Of a stretch of 64,000 nucleotides of DNA, positions 8,829 through 17,841 are shown piece after piece. Numbering within the stretch: the stretch's first letter is position 1; every line of letters begins with the position of its first letter. This DNA is from Martinezella rhizogenes (GTDB lineage: Bacteria; Pseudomonadota; Alphaproteobacteria; Rhizobiales; Rhizobiaceae), in assembly GCF_027460065.1 (NCBI RefSeq), contig NZ_JAPYZZ010000003.1:124001-188000 (forward strand), written 5' to 3'. Made by a program: the position numbers and the translations under genes. The notes beneath the pieces are model-generated. The model was given only the letters and a program-made list of their open reading frames with translations. It ran no database searches and was not told the DNA's origin.

Positions 8829-9551
8829 CTAGGCGCAGGCGACGAGGGCCGGCCCCTTCACGCGCGGATAGTCATAGGCGTTGACCTTTGAGGTACTGTA
8901 ACCGGCACCAACAAGAGCTTCGGCAAGCTTGATCGCAGCCGTAACGCCATCGATGACAGGTACGCCGGTGGCGTCCCGCAAGCGGTCGCAGAGCGAGGAC
9001 ATGCCGGCGCAACCAAGGATGATCGCCTCCGCCGCATCCTCACGCTTGGCGGCCTCGATTTCGCGGCGAAGCAGGGCTTCCGCAACCTGCGGATCCTCCT
9101 CAAGCCCGAGAACCGGCAGGTCGATCGCGCGGACCTTTCTGCAATGCCGTTGCGCGCCATAATCTTCCACCAGATCTTCGATGATCGGTATGGACCTTGG
9201 CAGCGTCGTGATGATCGAAAACCGGCGGCTGATCGTCATCGCCACCTGCACAGCCGCCTGGCAGATGCCGATGACCGGACCCTGCGCCACTTCGCGCGCG
9301 GCGTGAAGTCCCGGATCATCGAAACAGGCAATGACATAGGCATCCACGCCCTGCCCCTCGCCTTTGCGGATTTCCGCCAGAAGCCCGGGAACGGCCATCG
9401 CCTCATCCGCCTGCCCTTCAATGCTTACGGGGGTATCGACGGGATTTGCCGCAGAGACGTGGGTCTCCTTCTGCTTGACCCGCAAGGCGCTATCGAGGGC
9501 CTGTGCGGTCATGGAAGCGGTGGAATTGGGATTGATCAAACGAATATGCAT
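8829..9551 (-). CDS. Aspartate/glutamate/hydantoin racemase-family protein
   Basis: 240 aa. The N-terminus (MHIRLINPNST) and two catalytic-type cysteines, Cys76 in IACFDDPG and Cys181 in ILGCAGMSS, fit the Asp/Glu/hydantoin racemase superfamily, which uses a two-cysteine proton-transfer mechanism. Hydantoin racemase or a related isomerase/decarboxylase is most likely. It lies 21 bp after the flavin reductase gene in the same direction. Start 9551 has AGGA 8 bases upstream; an in-frame ATG at 9560 is possible. Amidohydrolases of the dihydropyrimidinase/cytosine deaminase superfamily in the same regulon support a role with cyclic amides, but the substrate is not shown. Confidence 0.8.
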   Translation of the reverse strand: MHIRLINPNSTASMTAQALDSALRVKQKETHVSAANPVDTPVSIEGQADEAMAVPGLLAEIRKGEGQGVDAYVIACFDDPGLHAAREVAQGPVIGICQAAVQVAMTISRRFSIITTLPRSIPIIEDLVEDYGAQRHCRKVRAIDLPVLGLEEDPQVAEALLRREIEAAKREDAAEAIILGCAGMSSLCDRLRDATGVPVIDGVTAAIKLAEALVGAGYSTSKVNAYDYPRVKGPALVACA

Positions 9552-9572
9552 CGCACGCATCCTGAAAAGCCT

Positions 9573-10202
9573 TCACTTGCCGTCAGGCGCGGTGAAATCG
9601 GTGATTGGTGGCGCCTTCAGAACGAACTGGCGATCCGAGGTGATGTAGTTGTCGGCGTGAAGCCGGGCGATCGGCTGGTAGCGATCGGCATCGACGTAAC
9701 GCCCCTCTTCATCGAGGCACTCATTATGGACATGCATATGCACCACTTCGCCTAGTACCAGCGTGCGGCGAGGGTAATCGATCAGCCGCTCCACTCGGCA
9801 CTCGAAGGCGCACGGCGATTGCGCCGCATAACTCGCGTCGATCTTGTTGCAGGGCATGGCCGTCAGTTTGGCCATCGACATTTCGTCAACTTCATTGTCG
9901 AAGCCAAGACCGCAGATGAGCATCTGCTCCGACAGCGCCATATCGACCATATTGACGACGAACTCGCCGGTACGGCGGATATTCACCATCGTATCCTTTT
10001 CCTCTCCGCTCAGCTTCGGCTGAATGCCGAGCACGACGATGGGCGGATCATGCGAAAAGACGTTGAAGAAGCTCATCGGCGCCGCATTGTTGTGGCCCGC
10101 TTCCGAACGGGTCGTCACAAGCGCGATCGGTCGCGGACCGATAAAATTCGTCAGAAGGCGGTAGCGGCTCTGGGGCTCAAGCGCGCTGAAATCGAATTCC
10201 AT
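9573..10202 (-). CDS. Flavin reductase-like (DIM6/NTAB) FMN-binding protein
   Basis: 209 aa. The segment FIGPRPIALVTTRSEAGHNNAAPMSFFN and the following beta-barrel pattern are typical of the flavin reductase-like domain that binds FMN and supplies reduced flavin to a monooxygenase or acts as an oxidoreductase. No partner monooxygenase is encoded nearby. The start at 10202 is preferred because AGGA is 8 bases upstream; an ATG at 10211 is too close to that site. Its promoter faces that of the GntR regulator and carries the ATATTGTTGACAAT site. Confidence 0.8.
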   Translation of the reverse strand: MEFDFSALEPQSRYRLLTNFIGPRPIALVTTRSEAGHNNAAPMSFFNVFSHDPPIVVLGIQPKLSGEEKDTMVNIRRTGEFVVNMVDMALSEQMLICGLGFDNEVDEMSMAKLTAMPCNKIDASYAAQSPCAFECRVERLIDYPRRTLVLGEVVHMHVHNECLDEEGRYVDADRYQPIARLHADNYITSDRQFVLKAPPITDFTAPDGK

Positions 10203-10237
10203 GATCGGCATCCTAATTTAGTCTACAATTATCTTTC

Positions 10238-10251
10238 ATATTGTTGACAAT
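10238..10251. promoter_or_regulatory. GntR-type operator-like site, copy 1
   Basis: ATATTGTTGACAAT contains the inverted repeat ATTGT-TG-ACAAT. It lies 36 bp before the flavin reductase start and about 80 bp before the GntR start. The same 14 bases recur exactly at 19499-19512, in the other divergent promoter of this regulon. Confidence 0.6.
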
Positions 10252-10331
10252 GTTGCAACCAAAATCCCGTTGATACGGTTGACTTTTTCATTCACATCAC
10301 GCTTCTCTAAGGCGATTGGGGAGTATGTCGA

Positions 10332-11009
10332 ATGACCGAGCAGGCCGGCCCGTCCACGCAGCAGATTGTCGAGAAAGTATGGCTTTCGATTGCCGAACGC
10401 CGGTTGCGTCCGGGCGTGCAGCTGAAAGAAGAGCAACTGGCGACAATCTTTAGCGTCAGCCGCGCAAGAGTCCGCCAGGCTTTGTCCGTTCTTGAGCGTG
10501 ACGGGCTGGTGACCATCGTTCCCAATCGCGGCGCTTTCGTCTCCAAACCTTCGGTCGAGGAAGCCCGCGATGTCTTCTTCGTGCGTCGTACCGTCGAGCA
10601 ATGCGTCGTCGAAAGACTGTGCAGGTCCGCCACCAAAGCCGATCTCAAAAAGCTGCGCGACCATGTGGCCAAGGAGCGTGTGGCCAATACCAAAAACGTC
10701 ACGACCGACATCATCAAGCTTTCCGGCGGGTTCCACCTTCTGCTTGCGGAAACGCTCGGTTCTGATTTCCTCTTTACCACCATGCGCGACCTCATTTCCC
10801 GCTCGTCGCTCATTACCGCCGTTTACCGTAACACGGATCGCTTCAACTGCGGCCCGGACGAACATGCCGAAATCGTCGATGCGATTGCCAACAATGATCC
10901 GTCGCGGGCCATCCATCTGATGACCCATCACCTGGAGCATGTGGAAGCGGAACTCGATCTCAGCGAAATCCGCGACCTTTCCCACGACCTGCGCGCCGCC
11001 CTCGGCTGA
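10332..11009 (+). CDS. GntR-family (FCD) transcriptional regulator
   Basis: 225 aa with an N-terminal winged helix (LKEEQLATIFSVSRARVRQA at about 36-55) and an all-helical FCD ligand domain ending with the His-rich run LMTHHLEHVE. FCD regulators usually repress catabolic genes until a carboxylate ligand binds. It is divergent from the flavin reductase/racemase pair and convergent with the ABC operon (8 bp from its end). GGGGAG precedes the ATG at 10332. The shared operator-like sites suggest it controls both arms of the cluster. Confidence 0.88.
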   Translation: MTEQAGPSTQQIVEKVWLSIAERRLRPGVQLKEEQLATIFSVSRARVRQALSVLERDGLVTIVPNRGAFVSKPSVEEARDVFFVRRTVEQCVVERLCRSATKADLKKLRDHVAKERVANTKNVTTDIIKLSGGFHLLLAETLGSDFLFTTMRDLISRSSLITAVYRNTDRFNCGPDEHAEIVDAIANNDPSRAIHLMTHHLEHVEAELDLSEIRDLSHDLRAALG

Positions 11010-11017
11010 CCCCCCTC

Positions 11018-12024
11018 TCAGGCGCGCTGTCGTTCGCCCGCCCATTGCGTATCTTCTTCGACCAGATGACAGGCGACCCGCGTGCCGTTGGCAAGGCTTT
11101 TCACCTGCGGCACCTCTGCCGAACATTGCGCTGTTGCGAGCGGACAACGGGGGTGAAACGCGCAGCCCGAAGGCGGCTTCAAAGGGCTCGGAACTTCACC
11201 CGCAACAATCTCCCGGTCCCGCTGCGGCGTCTTGATATTGGGGATAGTCTGGAGAAGCAGCCGGGTATAGGGATGGCGTGGATTGGCGAAAAGCTCTTCG
11301 GTATCGCCCTCCTCCACAATCCGCCCGAGATACATGACAGCGATGCGGTCCGACATGTGACGGACAACACTCATGTCGTGGCTGATGAAAAGATAAGTGA
11401 GGCCGAGTTCATCCTGTAGGCGGCGCAGAGGTTGAGCACCTGTGCCTGCACAGAAACGTCAAGCGCCGATGTCGGCTCGTCGCAGACGAGGAACTCCGGT
11501 TCGCTCGCCAGTGCACGGGCAATCGAGATGCGCTGGCGTTGGCCGCCGGAAAATTCATGCGGAAATTTTTCGCCATCGGAGGCTGAAAGGCCCACGGTTT
11601 TGAGAAGCTCCTCCACGCGCTCCATCGTCTCTGCCTTCGTCGCGCGCAACTTCAGTTCGCGGATGGGTTCGGCGATGATGTTCTTCACCCGCCAGCGCGG
11701 ATTGAGGGAGGCATAGGGATCCTGAAAGATCATCTGCGCCGACAGGGGTTTGCCCTTGCCGCCGGACGCGAAATGAAACTCGCCGGCACTTGGCCGAAAA
11801 AGCCCTGTGACCAGACGGGCGACGGTTGATTTGCCACATCCGCTTTCACCGACAATGCTGAGACAGCCGCCGGCCGGAACGGCGAAATCGATATCGTTAA
11901 CAGCTTGCACGAACTGCCGGGGTTTGCGCTCGATGATACGATTGAGCAGCGGGGCCGAAACGTCGAAGGTTTTCGTCAGGCCTTTGACCATCAAGGCCGG
12001 ATTAAGGGATGTTGATCGTGTCAT
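11018..12024 (-). pseudogene. Opp/Dpp-type ABC ATPase (OppF/DppF-like), frameshifted
   Basis: The N-terminal 217 residues (from ATG 12024, AGGAGG 6 bases upstream) carry Walker A (GESGCGKST), signature (FSGGQRQR) and Walker B ([12 protein letters not shown]). The frame then breaks in the region 11415-11432: after VQAQVLNL the expected [18 protein letters not shown] is encoded in the next frame. Restoring one base in the AACCTCTGCGCC stretch rejoins it to the downstream part (11018-11374), which carries the switch His, the PHPYT-type segment and the C-terminal peptide-transporter tail with its cysteines. A single-base deletion, real or a sequencing error, explains this. If real, the importer lacks one full ATPase. 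Confidence 0.85.
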
Positions 12025-13004
12025 GCTGTGCCTCCTGCGTTCAGCCAGCACGCACTGGCACCATTGCCGACGGTTTCAAGTTCAGGCCGTTGCCGCAGAC
12101 AGCGCGGCCCCGCAAAACCGCAGCGGGGATTAAACGCGCATCCGGGCGGGATCACATCGAGACGCGGCATCGCCCCGTCAATCTGGTTGAGCCGCTCCAC
12201 CCGCGCGCCAAGCGACGGAATGGAGGCCATCAGGCCCTGCGTATAGGGGTGGCGCGGTTCGTGCAGCACCTGCTCGACCGGCCCGACCTCGATCAGCCGG
12301 CCGGCATAAAGCACCGCCACCCGGTCGGCAGCTTCGGCAATGACACCCATATCGTGAGTGACGAGCATGACCGCCGTCTGCTTCTCTTTGCACAGTCGCC
12401 GCAGCAGGGAAATGATCTGCGCCTGGATCGAGACGTCGAGTGCGGTCGTCGGTTCGTCGGCGATGATGAGCTTCGGCGAGGCAGAAAGGGCCAGCGCAAT
12501 CACGACACGCTGGCGCATGCCGCCGGAAAACTGGTGCGGATAATGATCGATACGATCCGCAGGCGACGGAATTCCGACATCCCTCAGCAACTGAATGGCG
12601 CGTGCACGCGCATCCGCCTTCGACAGCGGCAGGTGCTGGCGGATTGTCTCGACAAGCTGGGCACCGACCGTAAAGAGCGGATTGAGCGAGGTCAGCGGGT
12701 CTTGAAAGATTGCCCCGATCTCACGACCGCGAATACTTTCCATCGCCCGGTCATCCAGCTGATCGATACGGCGCGACCCGAGCCAGATTTCACCATCGGC
12801 AATACGGCCGGGCTTTTCGAGCAGGCCCTGTATTGCTAGGCCCGTCATGGATTTCCCGGCGCCAGATTCACCGACGACGCCCAGGATTTCGCCGGGCCTG
12901 ATCGAAAGGCTGATATCGGAAAGGGCGGTAACGGTGCCGCGCCGACCGGGAAACTCGACCTTGAGATTGCGGACATCGATGACCGATTGGTTCATTTCAA
13001 CCAT
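12021..13004 (-). CDS. Opp/Dpp-type ABC transporter ATPase (OppD/DppD-like)
   Basis: 327 aa cytoplasmic ATPase. Walker A GESGAGKS at about 45, signature FSGGMRQR, Walker [13 protein letters not shown], and the OppD/F-specific C-terminal region with PRHPYTQGL and a cysteine-rich tail ([10 protein letters not shown]) often seen to bind Fe-S in this family. GGAGG lies 9 bases before the ATG at 13004, which overlaps the upstream amidohydrolase by 8 bases; its stop overlaps the next ATPase start by 4. All are signs of one tightly coupled operon. Confidence 0.92.
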   Translation of the reverse strand: MVEMNQSVIDVRNLKVEFPGRRGTVTALSDISLSIRPGEILGVVGESGAGKSMTGLAIQGLLEKPGRIADGEIWLGSRRIDQLDDRAMESIRGREIGAIFQDPLTSLNPLFTVGAQLVETIRQHLPLSKADARARAIQLLRDVGIPSPADRIDHYPHQFSGGMRQRVVIALALSASPKLIIADEPTTALDVSIQAQIISLLRRLCKEKQTAVMLVTHDMGVIAEAADRVAVLYAGRLIEVGPVEQVLHEPRHPYTQGLMASIPSLGARVERLNQIDGAMPRLDVIPPGCAFNPRCGFAGPRCLRQRPELETVGNGASACWLNAGGTA

Positions 13005-14490
13005 GTTGTGCGACCTCCACCGGATAGCTCGGAGGGAAAATTTCGGAGACGGGCGGATTCGCCCAGCTCCGTTCGGGATATTTGGCAATCAGACGATCAA
13101 ACTGCGCCTGCGCTTGTTCGCGGGCACGCCGCATGTCCATATGGGCGACCTGTCTTTCGCGCATGGAAAGACGACCGTCGACAAAAACGGCTCTCGTGAC
13201 CTTGCCCGAACCGCCGGTCACAAGCGTCGTGATCGGATCGACGCTCGGTGCCATGATGGCATCGTCGAGATCAAAGACTGCAATATCAGCCCTTGCGCCG
13301 CTTGAAAGATGACCGAGATCGGAGCGCCCGAGTGCACGCGCGCCGCCGAGCGTCGCCGCATCGAAAAGATCGGCGCAGCGGATCTGGTCCGGAACACCGT
13401 CATTGATGCGACAGGTGATCAGCCCAACGAGCAGGTTCATCAACATGTCCGCCGGCGCCGTATCCGTTCCCATCGCAATGTTAATGCCGCGTTTGCGGCA
13501 GGAGGAAAAGGACGAGAGCGTGCTGCCGCCACGGCTCGAGACCAGCGGGCAGTGGACGATCGACACGCCGTTCTCCGCATAAAGCGCCAGATCTTCTTCC
13601 GTTGCATTGGTGGCGTGCGGCGCGATCAGCCTTTCGCTGAGGAGCCCGGCCTTGGCGAGCCAGACCGGCGCGGTCGAGCCGTGAAGCTTGCGAACCGTAT
13701 CGACCTCCATGACGCCCTGCGCCATATGGAGACGGAACTTGCAGCCGAGTTCGCGGGCGGCCGCGTCGGTGCGCTCTATCAGGCCCAGCGTGGAGGTTTC
13801 CACCCGATCCGGCGCAAGCATGCCCCGCACCAGATCGCCGTGTCTTCCACTCTGCTTTTCGATGAAGGCAATTGCGTCTTTCAGGCCCTGGAAACCACGC
13901 TCTTCATCAAAGACCGGCACCATGCGGCCCGGTTCTTCCAGCACCATGCCACCGGAGCGGAAGGCGGGGCTGAGATAAACGCGAAGGCCAAGTTCACCGG
14001 CCGCATCGGCGGCGGCCTCGAACTCCGCCACGGTTTCTCCCCAGGCGCGATAAAACAGCGATGCGATTGGCGCCGCGGTGGTGATGCCGTTGAGGAGCAG
14101 TTGTCCAAACGCGAAACGCTTCTGGAAGGCAAGCTCTTCCGCGGAATACATCTCATAGGGACCGGCCTCGACATAGGAGCGCGGCCAGACACGGCCCTTG
14201 GCCCAGCCCGGATGATGATCGATGCCGAGAATGGTCGTATCGAGATCGGAGAGCGCATCGAGATCGATCAGGCCGGGGCTGACGAGAGCATTGCCGAAAT
14301 CGATACGCCGGGCGACCTCGCCGGGAAATCCGTGTCCGACAAAGAGAATTTCACCATTCTCGAAGACAACCTCACCGTTTTTGAGCAGTCGGTGCGATCC
14401 GTCCTTGTGCCCGACGACCCAACTGGCTGTCAGCAGGGTCCGTCCTTGCGGCCTCTCGCCAAGTTGCAGGGAGTTGAGAACATCGCTCAT
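12997..14490 (-). CDS. Amidohydrolase-superfamily protein lacking the usual HxH motif
   Basis: 497 aa with the composite beta-sandwich plus TIM barrel of the ATZ/TRZ and chlorohydrolase branch. Later metal and catalytic positions look normal: FRLHMAQG (strand 5 His), LIAPHATNA (strand 6 His) and MGTDTAPAD (strand 8 Asp). The strand 1 motif, normally PGLIDxHxH, reads GLIDLDALSDLD, so neither metal-binding His is there. It may bind metal differently or have another activity. The start ATG at 14490 overlaps the upstream stop (TGATG), with GGAGG 7 bases before it. It sits between another amidohydrolase and the importer ATPases, so it probably acts on the imported compound. Confidence 0.82.
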   Translation of the reverse strand: MSDVLNSLQLGERPQGRTLLTASWVVGHKDGSHRLLKNGEVVFENGEILFVGHGFPGEVARRIDFGNALVSPGLIDLDALSDLDTTILGIDHHPGWAKGRVWPRSYVEAGPYEMYSAEELAFQKRFAFGQLLLNGITTAAPIASLFYRAWGETVAEFEAAADAAGELGLRVYLSPAFRSGGMVLEEPGRMVPVFDEERGFQGLKDAIAFIEKQSGRHGDLVRGMLAPDRVETSTLGLIERTDAAARELGCKFRLHMAQGVMEVDTVRKLHGSTAPVWLAKAGLLSERLIAPHATNATEEDLALYAENGVSIVHCPLVSSRGGSTLSSFSSCRKRGINIAMGTDTAPADMLMNLLVGLITCRINDGVPDQIRCADLFDAATLGGARALGRSDLGHLSSGARADIAVFDLDDAIMAPSVDPITTLVTGGSGKVTRAVFVDGRLSMRERQVAHMDMRRAREQAQAQFDRLIAKYPERSWANPPVSEIFPPSYPVEVAQHG

Positions 14491-15683
14491 CACGGCGCCT
14501 CCACGATGGCTTTGCCGTTTCTGGCGGTGACACGGCCGCCTTTGACCACCAGCGGCCGCGGCGCGATATCGACAACGGCATGCGCCAGCGTTTCGCCGGT
14601 CAACAGGGTGAAGTCGGCAGCACAGCCGATCTCCATGCCGTAATCTTCAATACCCATGACATCGGCGCCGCCCCTGGAAACGACGTGCAGCACATGCGCA
14701 AGTTCGACATCCGAGCGCAGGCCGTTTTTCATGCCTATGATCTTGGCCCGATCCAGCATGTCCGGCTGTCCCCACGGACCCCATGTATCGCGGATACCAT
14801 CGCAGCCGCCGCCAACGCGCACGCCTGCTTCCTTGAGGCGCATGATCGACGGCACGCTTGCCGATGGCGCACCCGTGGTCAGGATGGCAACGTCGAGCCG
14901 TGCGATCTCATCGATCAGCCTGCCGACGCGCAGATAGTCATTCATGCCGAGTGCAAAGGCATGGCTGATGGCGACATTGCCCTGCATGCCGTTTGCCCGA
15001 ATGCGCTCGAAGATAAGCTCCATGGTGAAGGCACCGAGGTCGGCGGCTTCATGCAGGTGGATATCGATCGGGACGCCGTGTTTTGTTGCCAGTTGGAAAA
15101 GAATGTCCAGCTGGCCCTTCGGATCGCGGTCGATGCCGCAGGGGTCAATGCCGCCAAGCACCTCGCAGCCCTGCTTCAGGGCTTCATCGAGAAGCTCCAC
15201 CGTGCCGGGCATGACCATGACACCGGATTGCGGGAAAGCGACGACTTCGATGTCGATGATACCTTTCAGCTTTTCGCGTGTTTCCCAGATGCCTTCGACC
15301 AGTTTCAGCCCGTGGGTGGGGTCGATATCGACGTGGCTGCGAATATGCGTGCCGCCATTGGCCGCAAGCCCGATAGCATGGCGCATGGACTGGCGATGCG
15401 GATCGATGCCGATCTGAACGCGGTTTTCCCGCTCGAAATCGATCCGTTCGCGCAGGATGGCGGCACGGTTGTTGACGTGCCAGGGCATGCCCCACGTCGT
15501 CTTGTCCAGATGCGTGTGGGCATCGATGAGACCGGGAACGGCGATTGCACCCTTGCCATCCTCGACCGGGAGGCCGGGTTCGGCGTCGAACTTTCCGAAG
15601 CCGGTAATCTTGCCGTTCCTGATCATGATGTCGCAGGCTTCGCCCGCCATGGGCCGTACGTTGCGCAGAAGAAGATCGTGCAT
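14490..15683 (-). CDS. Amidohydrolase, cytosine deaminase-like
   Basis: 397 aa. Motifs of the cytosine deaminase subgroup are complete: PGLIDAHTHLDKT (HxH) at about 52-64, DIHLHE, AISHAF and GCDGIRDTWGP. Such enzymes deaminate or hydrolyse cyclic amidines and N-heterocycles using one metal ion. Start 15683 is chosen for GAGGTG 7 bases upstream; a GTG at 15692 would overlap the permease stop. Located in an importer operon, it most likely works on the transported substrate, which cannot be named. Confidence 0.85.
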   Translation of the reverse strand: MHDLLLRNVRPMAGEACDIMIRNGKITGFGKFDAEPGLPVEDGKGAIAVPGLIDAHTHLDKTTWGMPWHVNNRAAILRERIDFERENRVQIGIDPHRQSMRHAIGLAANGGTHIRSHVDIDPTHGLKLVEGIWETREKLKGIIDIEVVAFPQSGVMVMPGTVELLDEALKQGCEVLGGIDPCGIDRDPKGQLDILFQLATKHGVPIDIHLHEAADLGAFTMELIFERIRANGMQGNVAISHAFALGMNDYLRVGRLIDEIARLDVAILTTGAPSASVPSIMRLKEAGVRVGGGCDGIRDTWGPWGQPDMLDRAKIIGMKNGLRSDVELAHVLHVVSRGGADVMGIEDYGMEIGCAADFTLLTGETLAHAVVDIAPRPLVVKGGRVTARNGKAIVEAP

Positions 15684-15688
15684 GGAAC

Positions 15689-16636
15689 TCACCTCAGTTT
15701 CGGATTGAGCGCATCGCGCAGCCAGTCACCCAGAAGGTTGACGGTGACGACGAGCAGGCAGAGCTGGAAGACCGGAAACAGCACGATCCACCAGGAGCCG
15801 GAAAACAGGAACTGGTTGCCGATACGGATCAATGTGCCGAGTGACGGCTGGCTGGGCGGCATGCCGATGCCAAGGAAGGACAGGGTCGCTTCGGTGAGGA
15901 TCGCCATGCCGAAATTGAGCGTCGCGGCGACCATGATCGGCGTCAACGTATTGGGCAGGATATGCGCCGCCATGATGCGGCGGGCGGGAACCCCGATCAG
16001 CTTTGCCGCCTGCACATAGTCCTTGCCGGTTTCGACGATCGCCTGGGCGCGCACCGTGCGCGCATATTGCACCCATGCGGACAGCGCGATGGCGAGAATG
16101 AGCACTGCGGACGCACCAACCTCCCGCAGGCTGTCTGGCAGCATCTGCCGCACGACGGTGGAAACCAGGATCGCGACGAGAATGGTCGGGATGGACAGCG
16201 TGATATCACCGATGCGCATCAGGAGACCATCGGCAAAACCACCGAAATAACCGGCTACCAGACCTGCGGTCATGCCGATGACCAGCGAAAGCACCACGGA
16301 GGCGACACCGATGACGATGGAGATGCGCGTGCCGTAGAGAATGGCCGACAGCATGTCACGTCCCTGCGTGTCCGTTCCCAAAAGAAACGGCCATTCGCCG
16401 CCCTCCTGCCAGATCGGCGGCAGCTCGGCCTTCCACATGTCGAGCGATGCGCCGTCATAGGGGTTCTGGGGTGCAATCCACGGCGCGAATATGGCCGCGA
16501 GGATCAATATCGCGAGGACGAGCGCGCTGATCTTGGCCGATTTGCTGCGGCTGAACGACCAGTAAAGATCGCTGTCACGCATGCGGCTGAAAAGCGACCG
16601 GCGGGCGGGTTTTCCCGTTTGTGAGAGGTCTGTCAT
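15689..16636 (-). CDS. ABC transporter permease (DppC/OppC-like)
   Basis: 315 aa inner-membrane protein with an N-terminal hydrophobic segment after about 35 residues, the OppC-type GTDTQGRDMLSAILYGTR motif and the permease EAA loop (AAKLIGVPARRIMAAHILPN) that contacts the ATPases. Six transmembrane segments are expected. It follows the DppB-like permease by 18 bp. Confidence 0.92.
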   Translation of the reverse strand: MTDLSQTGKPARRSLFSRMRDSDLYWSFSRSKSAKISALVLAILILAAIFAPWIAPQNPYDGASLDMWKAELPPIWQEGGEWPFLLGTDTQGRDMLSAILYGTRISIVIGVASVVLSLVIGMTAGLVAGYFGGFADGLLMRIGDITLSIPTILVAILVSTVVRQMLPDSLREVGASAVLILAIALSAWVQYARTVRAQAIVETGKDYVQAAKLIGVPARRIMAAHILPNTLTPIMVAATLNFGMAILTEATLSFLGIGMPPSQPSLGTLIRIGNQFLFSGSWWIVLFPVFQLCLLVVTVNLLGDWLRDALNPKLR

Positions 16637-16654
16637 GAAACCGGCTCCCTTCGG

Positions 16655-17623
16655 TTAGCGCGCGGTGCGCAGACGCGGATCGATGACCGCATAAGCGATA
16701 TCGACGAACGTGTTGAGGACAACGAAGATGAAGGAAATGATGCAGAGATAGGCCGCCATGACGGGAATATCGAGGAAGGTGACTGCCTGAATGAACAGCA
16801 TGCCCATGCCCGGCCACTGAAACACCGTTTCCGTAATGAGCGCGAAGGCGATGAGCGAGCCGACATTCATCGTCGTCAGGGTCACCACCGGCATCAGACA
16901 GTTGCGCAGCGCATGACGGAAATAGATACGCCAGCGCGGTATGCCGCGGGCCCGCGCAAATTTCACGAAATCGGACCGCAGAACCTCAAGCATTTCCGCC
17001 CGCACCAGACGCATGACAAGCGTGATCTGGTACAGCGAAAGGGCAATGGCCGGAAGAATGAGGGCAGCGCGTCCGGATGACGTCAAAAGCCCCTTCGACC
17101 ACCAGCCGAGCTGGACGGCATCGCCGCGACCAAAGGCCGGCGCCCAGCCGAGGGAAACGGAAAACACCAGAATGAGAAGGATGCCGACAACGAAGCTTGG
17201 CAGCGAAACCCCGACAATCGACAGGAACTGCAGACCTTCCGTATACCATTTCCCGCGCCGTATCGCCGTCAGAACGCCCAGAGGCAGGCCGACGACCAGC
17301 GATATGATGGTGGCCACCAGCACCAGCTCAAGCGTGGCAGGAAACCTTTCCGCGATCAGCGGCAGCACCTGCTGGCCGTTACGATAGGAAACACCGAAAT
17401 TACCCTGTGCCGCGTCTTTGACAAATCGCAGATATTGCGTCGGCAGGCTGTCATTGAGACCCAGCCGCTCACGCAGCGCGGCACGATCCTCCTGCGAGGT
17501 CTGCTCCCCGACCATCAGCTCGACGGGATCACCCGCCAGCCGAAAGATGAGAAAAGCGATAAGCGCGACGGAAAGCATGACCAGCACGGCATTTCCCAGA
17601 CGCTTGATGATGAAAACCAGCAT
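16655..17623 (-). CDS. ABC transporter permease (DppB/OppB-like)
   Basis: 322 aa, starting MLVFIIKRLGNAVLVMLSV with the usual first transmembrane segment, then a DxxxxLRxxLGLD-like periplasmic loop and the EAA loop FARARGIPRWRIYFRHALRN. GAGAGG lies just before the ATG at 17623; a 10-residue upstream extension is possible but less likely. The next gene upstream is the binding protein, separated by 218 bp that contain a strong hairpin. Confidence 0.92.
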   Translation of the reverse strand: MLVFIIKRLGNAVLVMLSVALIAFLIFRLAGDPVELMVGEQTSQEDRAALRERLGLNDSLPTQYLRFVKDAAQGNFGVSYRNGQQVLPLIAERFPATLELVLVATIISLVVGLPLGVLTAIRRGKWYTEGLQFLSIVGVSLPSFVVGILLILVFSVSLGWAPAFGRGDAVQLGWWSKGLLTSSGRAALILPAIALSLYQITLVMRLVRAEMLEVLRSDFVKFARARGIPRWRIYFRHALRNCLMPVVTLTTMNVGSLIAFALITETVFQWPGMGMLFIQAVTFLDIPVMAAYLCIISFIFVVLNTFVDIAYAVIDPRLRTAR

Positions 17624-17798
17624 TGTTACCTCTCGGACGCGAACCTGAGCCACACGGGCATGCAGGTTCGATCATTCTCTTCCAGAGACGGGCCATGGGT
17701 TACGCGGCATGCAAGAACCGCGAAACCGTTGCAACTTTGTCGACAATTTCTGACGCAGATCATCGCACTGCCACACGGGATGCCTGCTGAAAACAACC

Positions 17799-17827
17799 GA
17801 GGCGCTCGGTCGGTTGACCGGCGCCTC
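17799..17827 (-). terminator. Strong hairpin between binding-protein and permease genes
   Basis: GAGGCGC (17799-17805) pairs with GCGCCTC (17821-17827), and an inner CGGT/ACCG stem extends it with one bulge. It lies 15 bp after the binding-protein stop on the transcribed (minus) strand. Such hairpins commonly protect the binding-protein mRNA or attenuate transcription so that permeases are made at lower level. The downstream T content is modest. Nothing else is evident in 17624-17841. Confidence 0.55.
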
Positions 17828-17841
17828 ACCTGCAATCCGTC

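Noticed and set aside
11018..12024. Programmed frameshift producing the OppF-like ATPase
   Set aside because: No slippery heptamer or obvious stimulatory structure is seen at the break; a simple base loss explains it better, although proteomics could overturn this.
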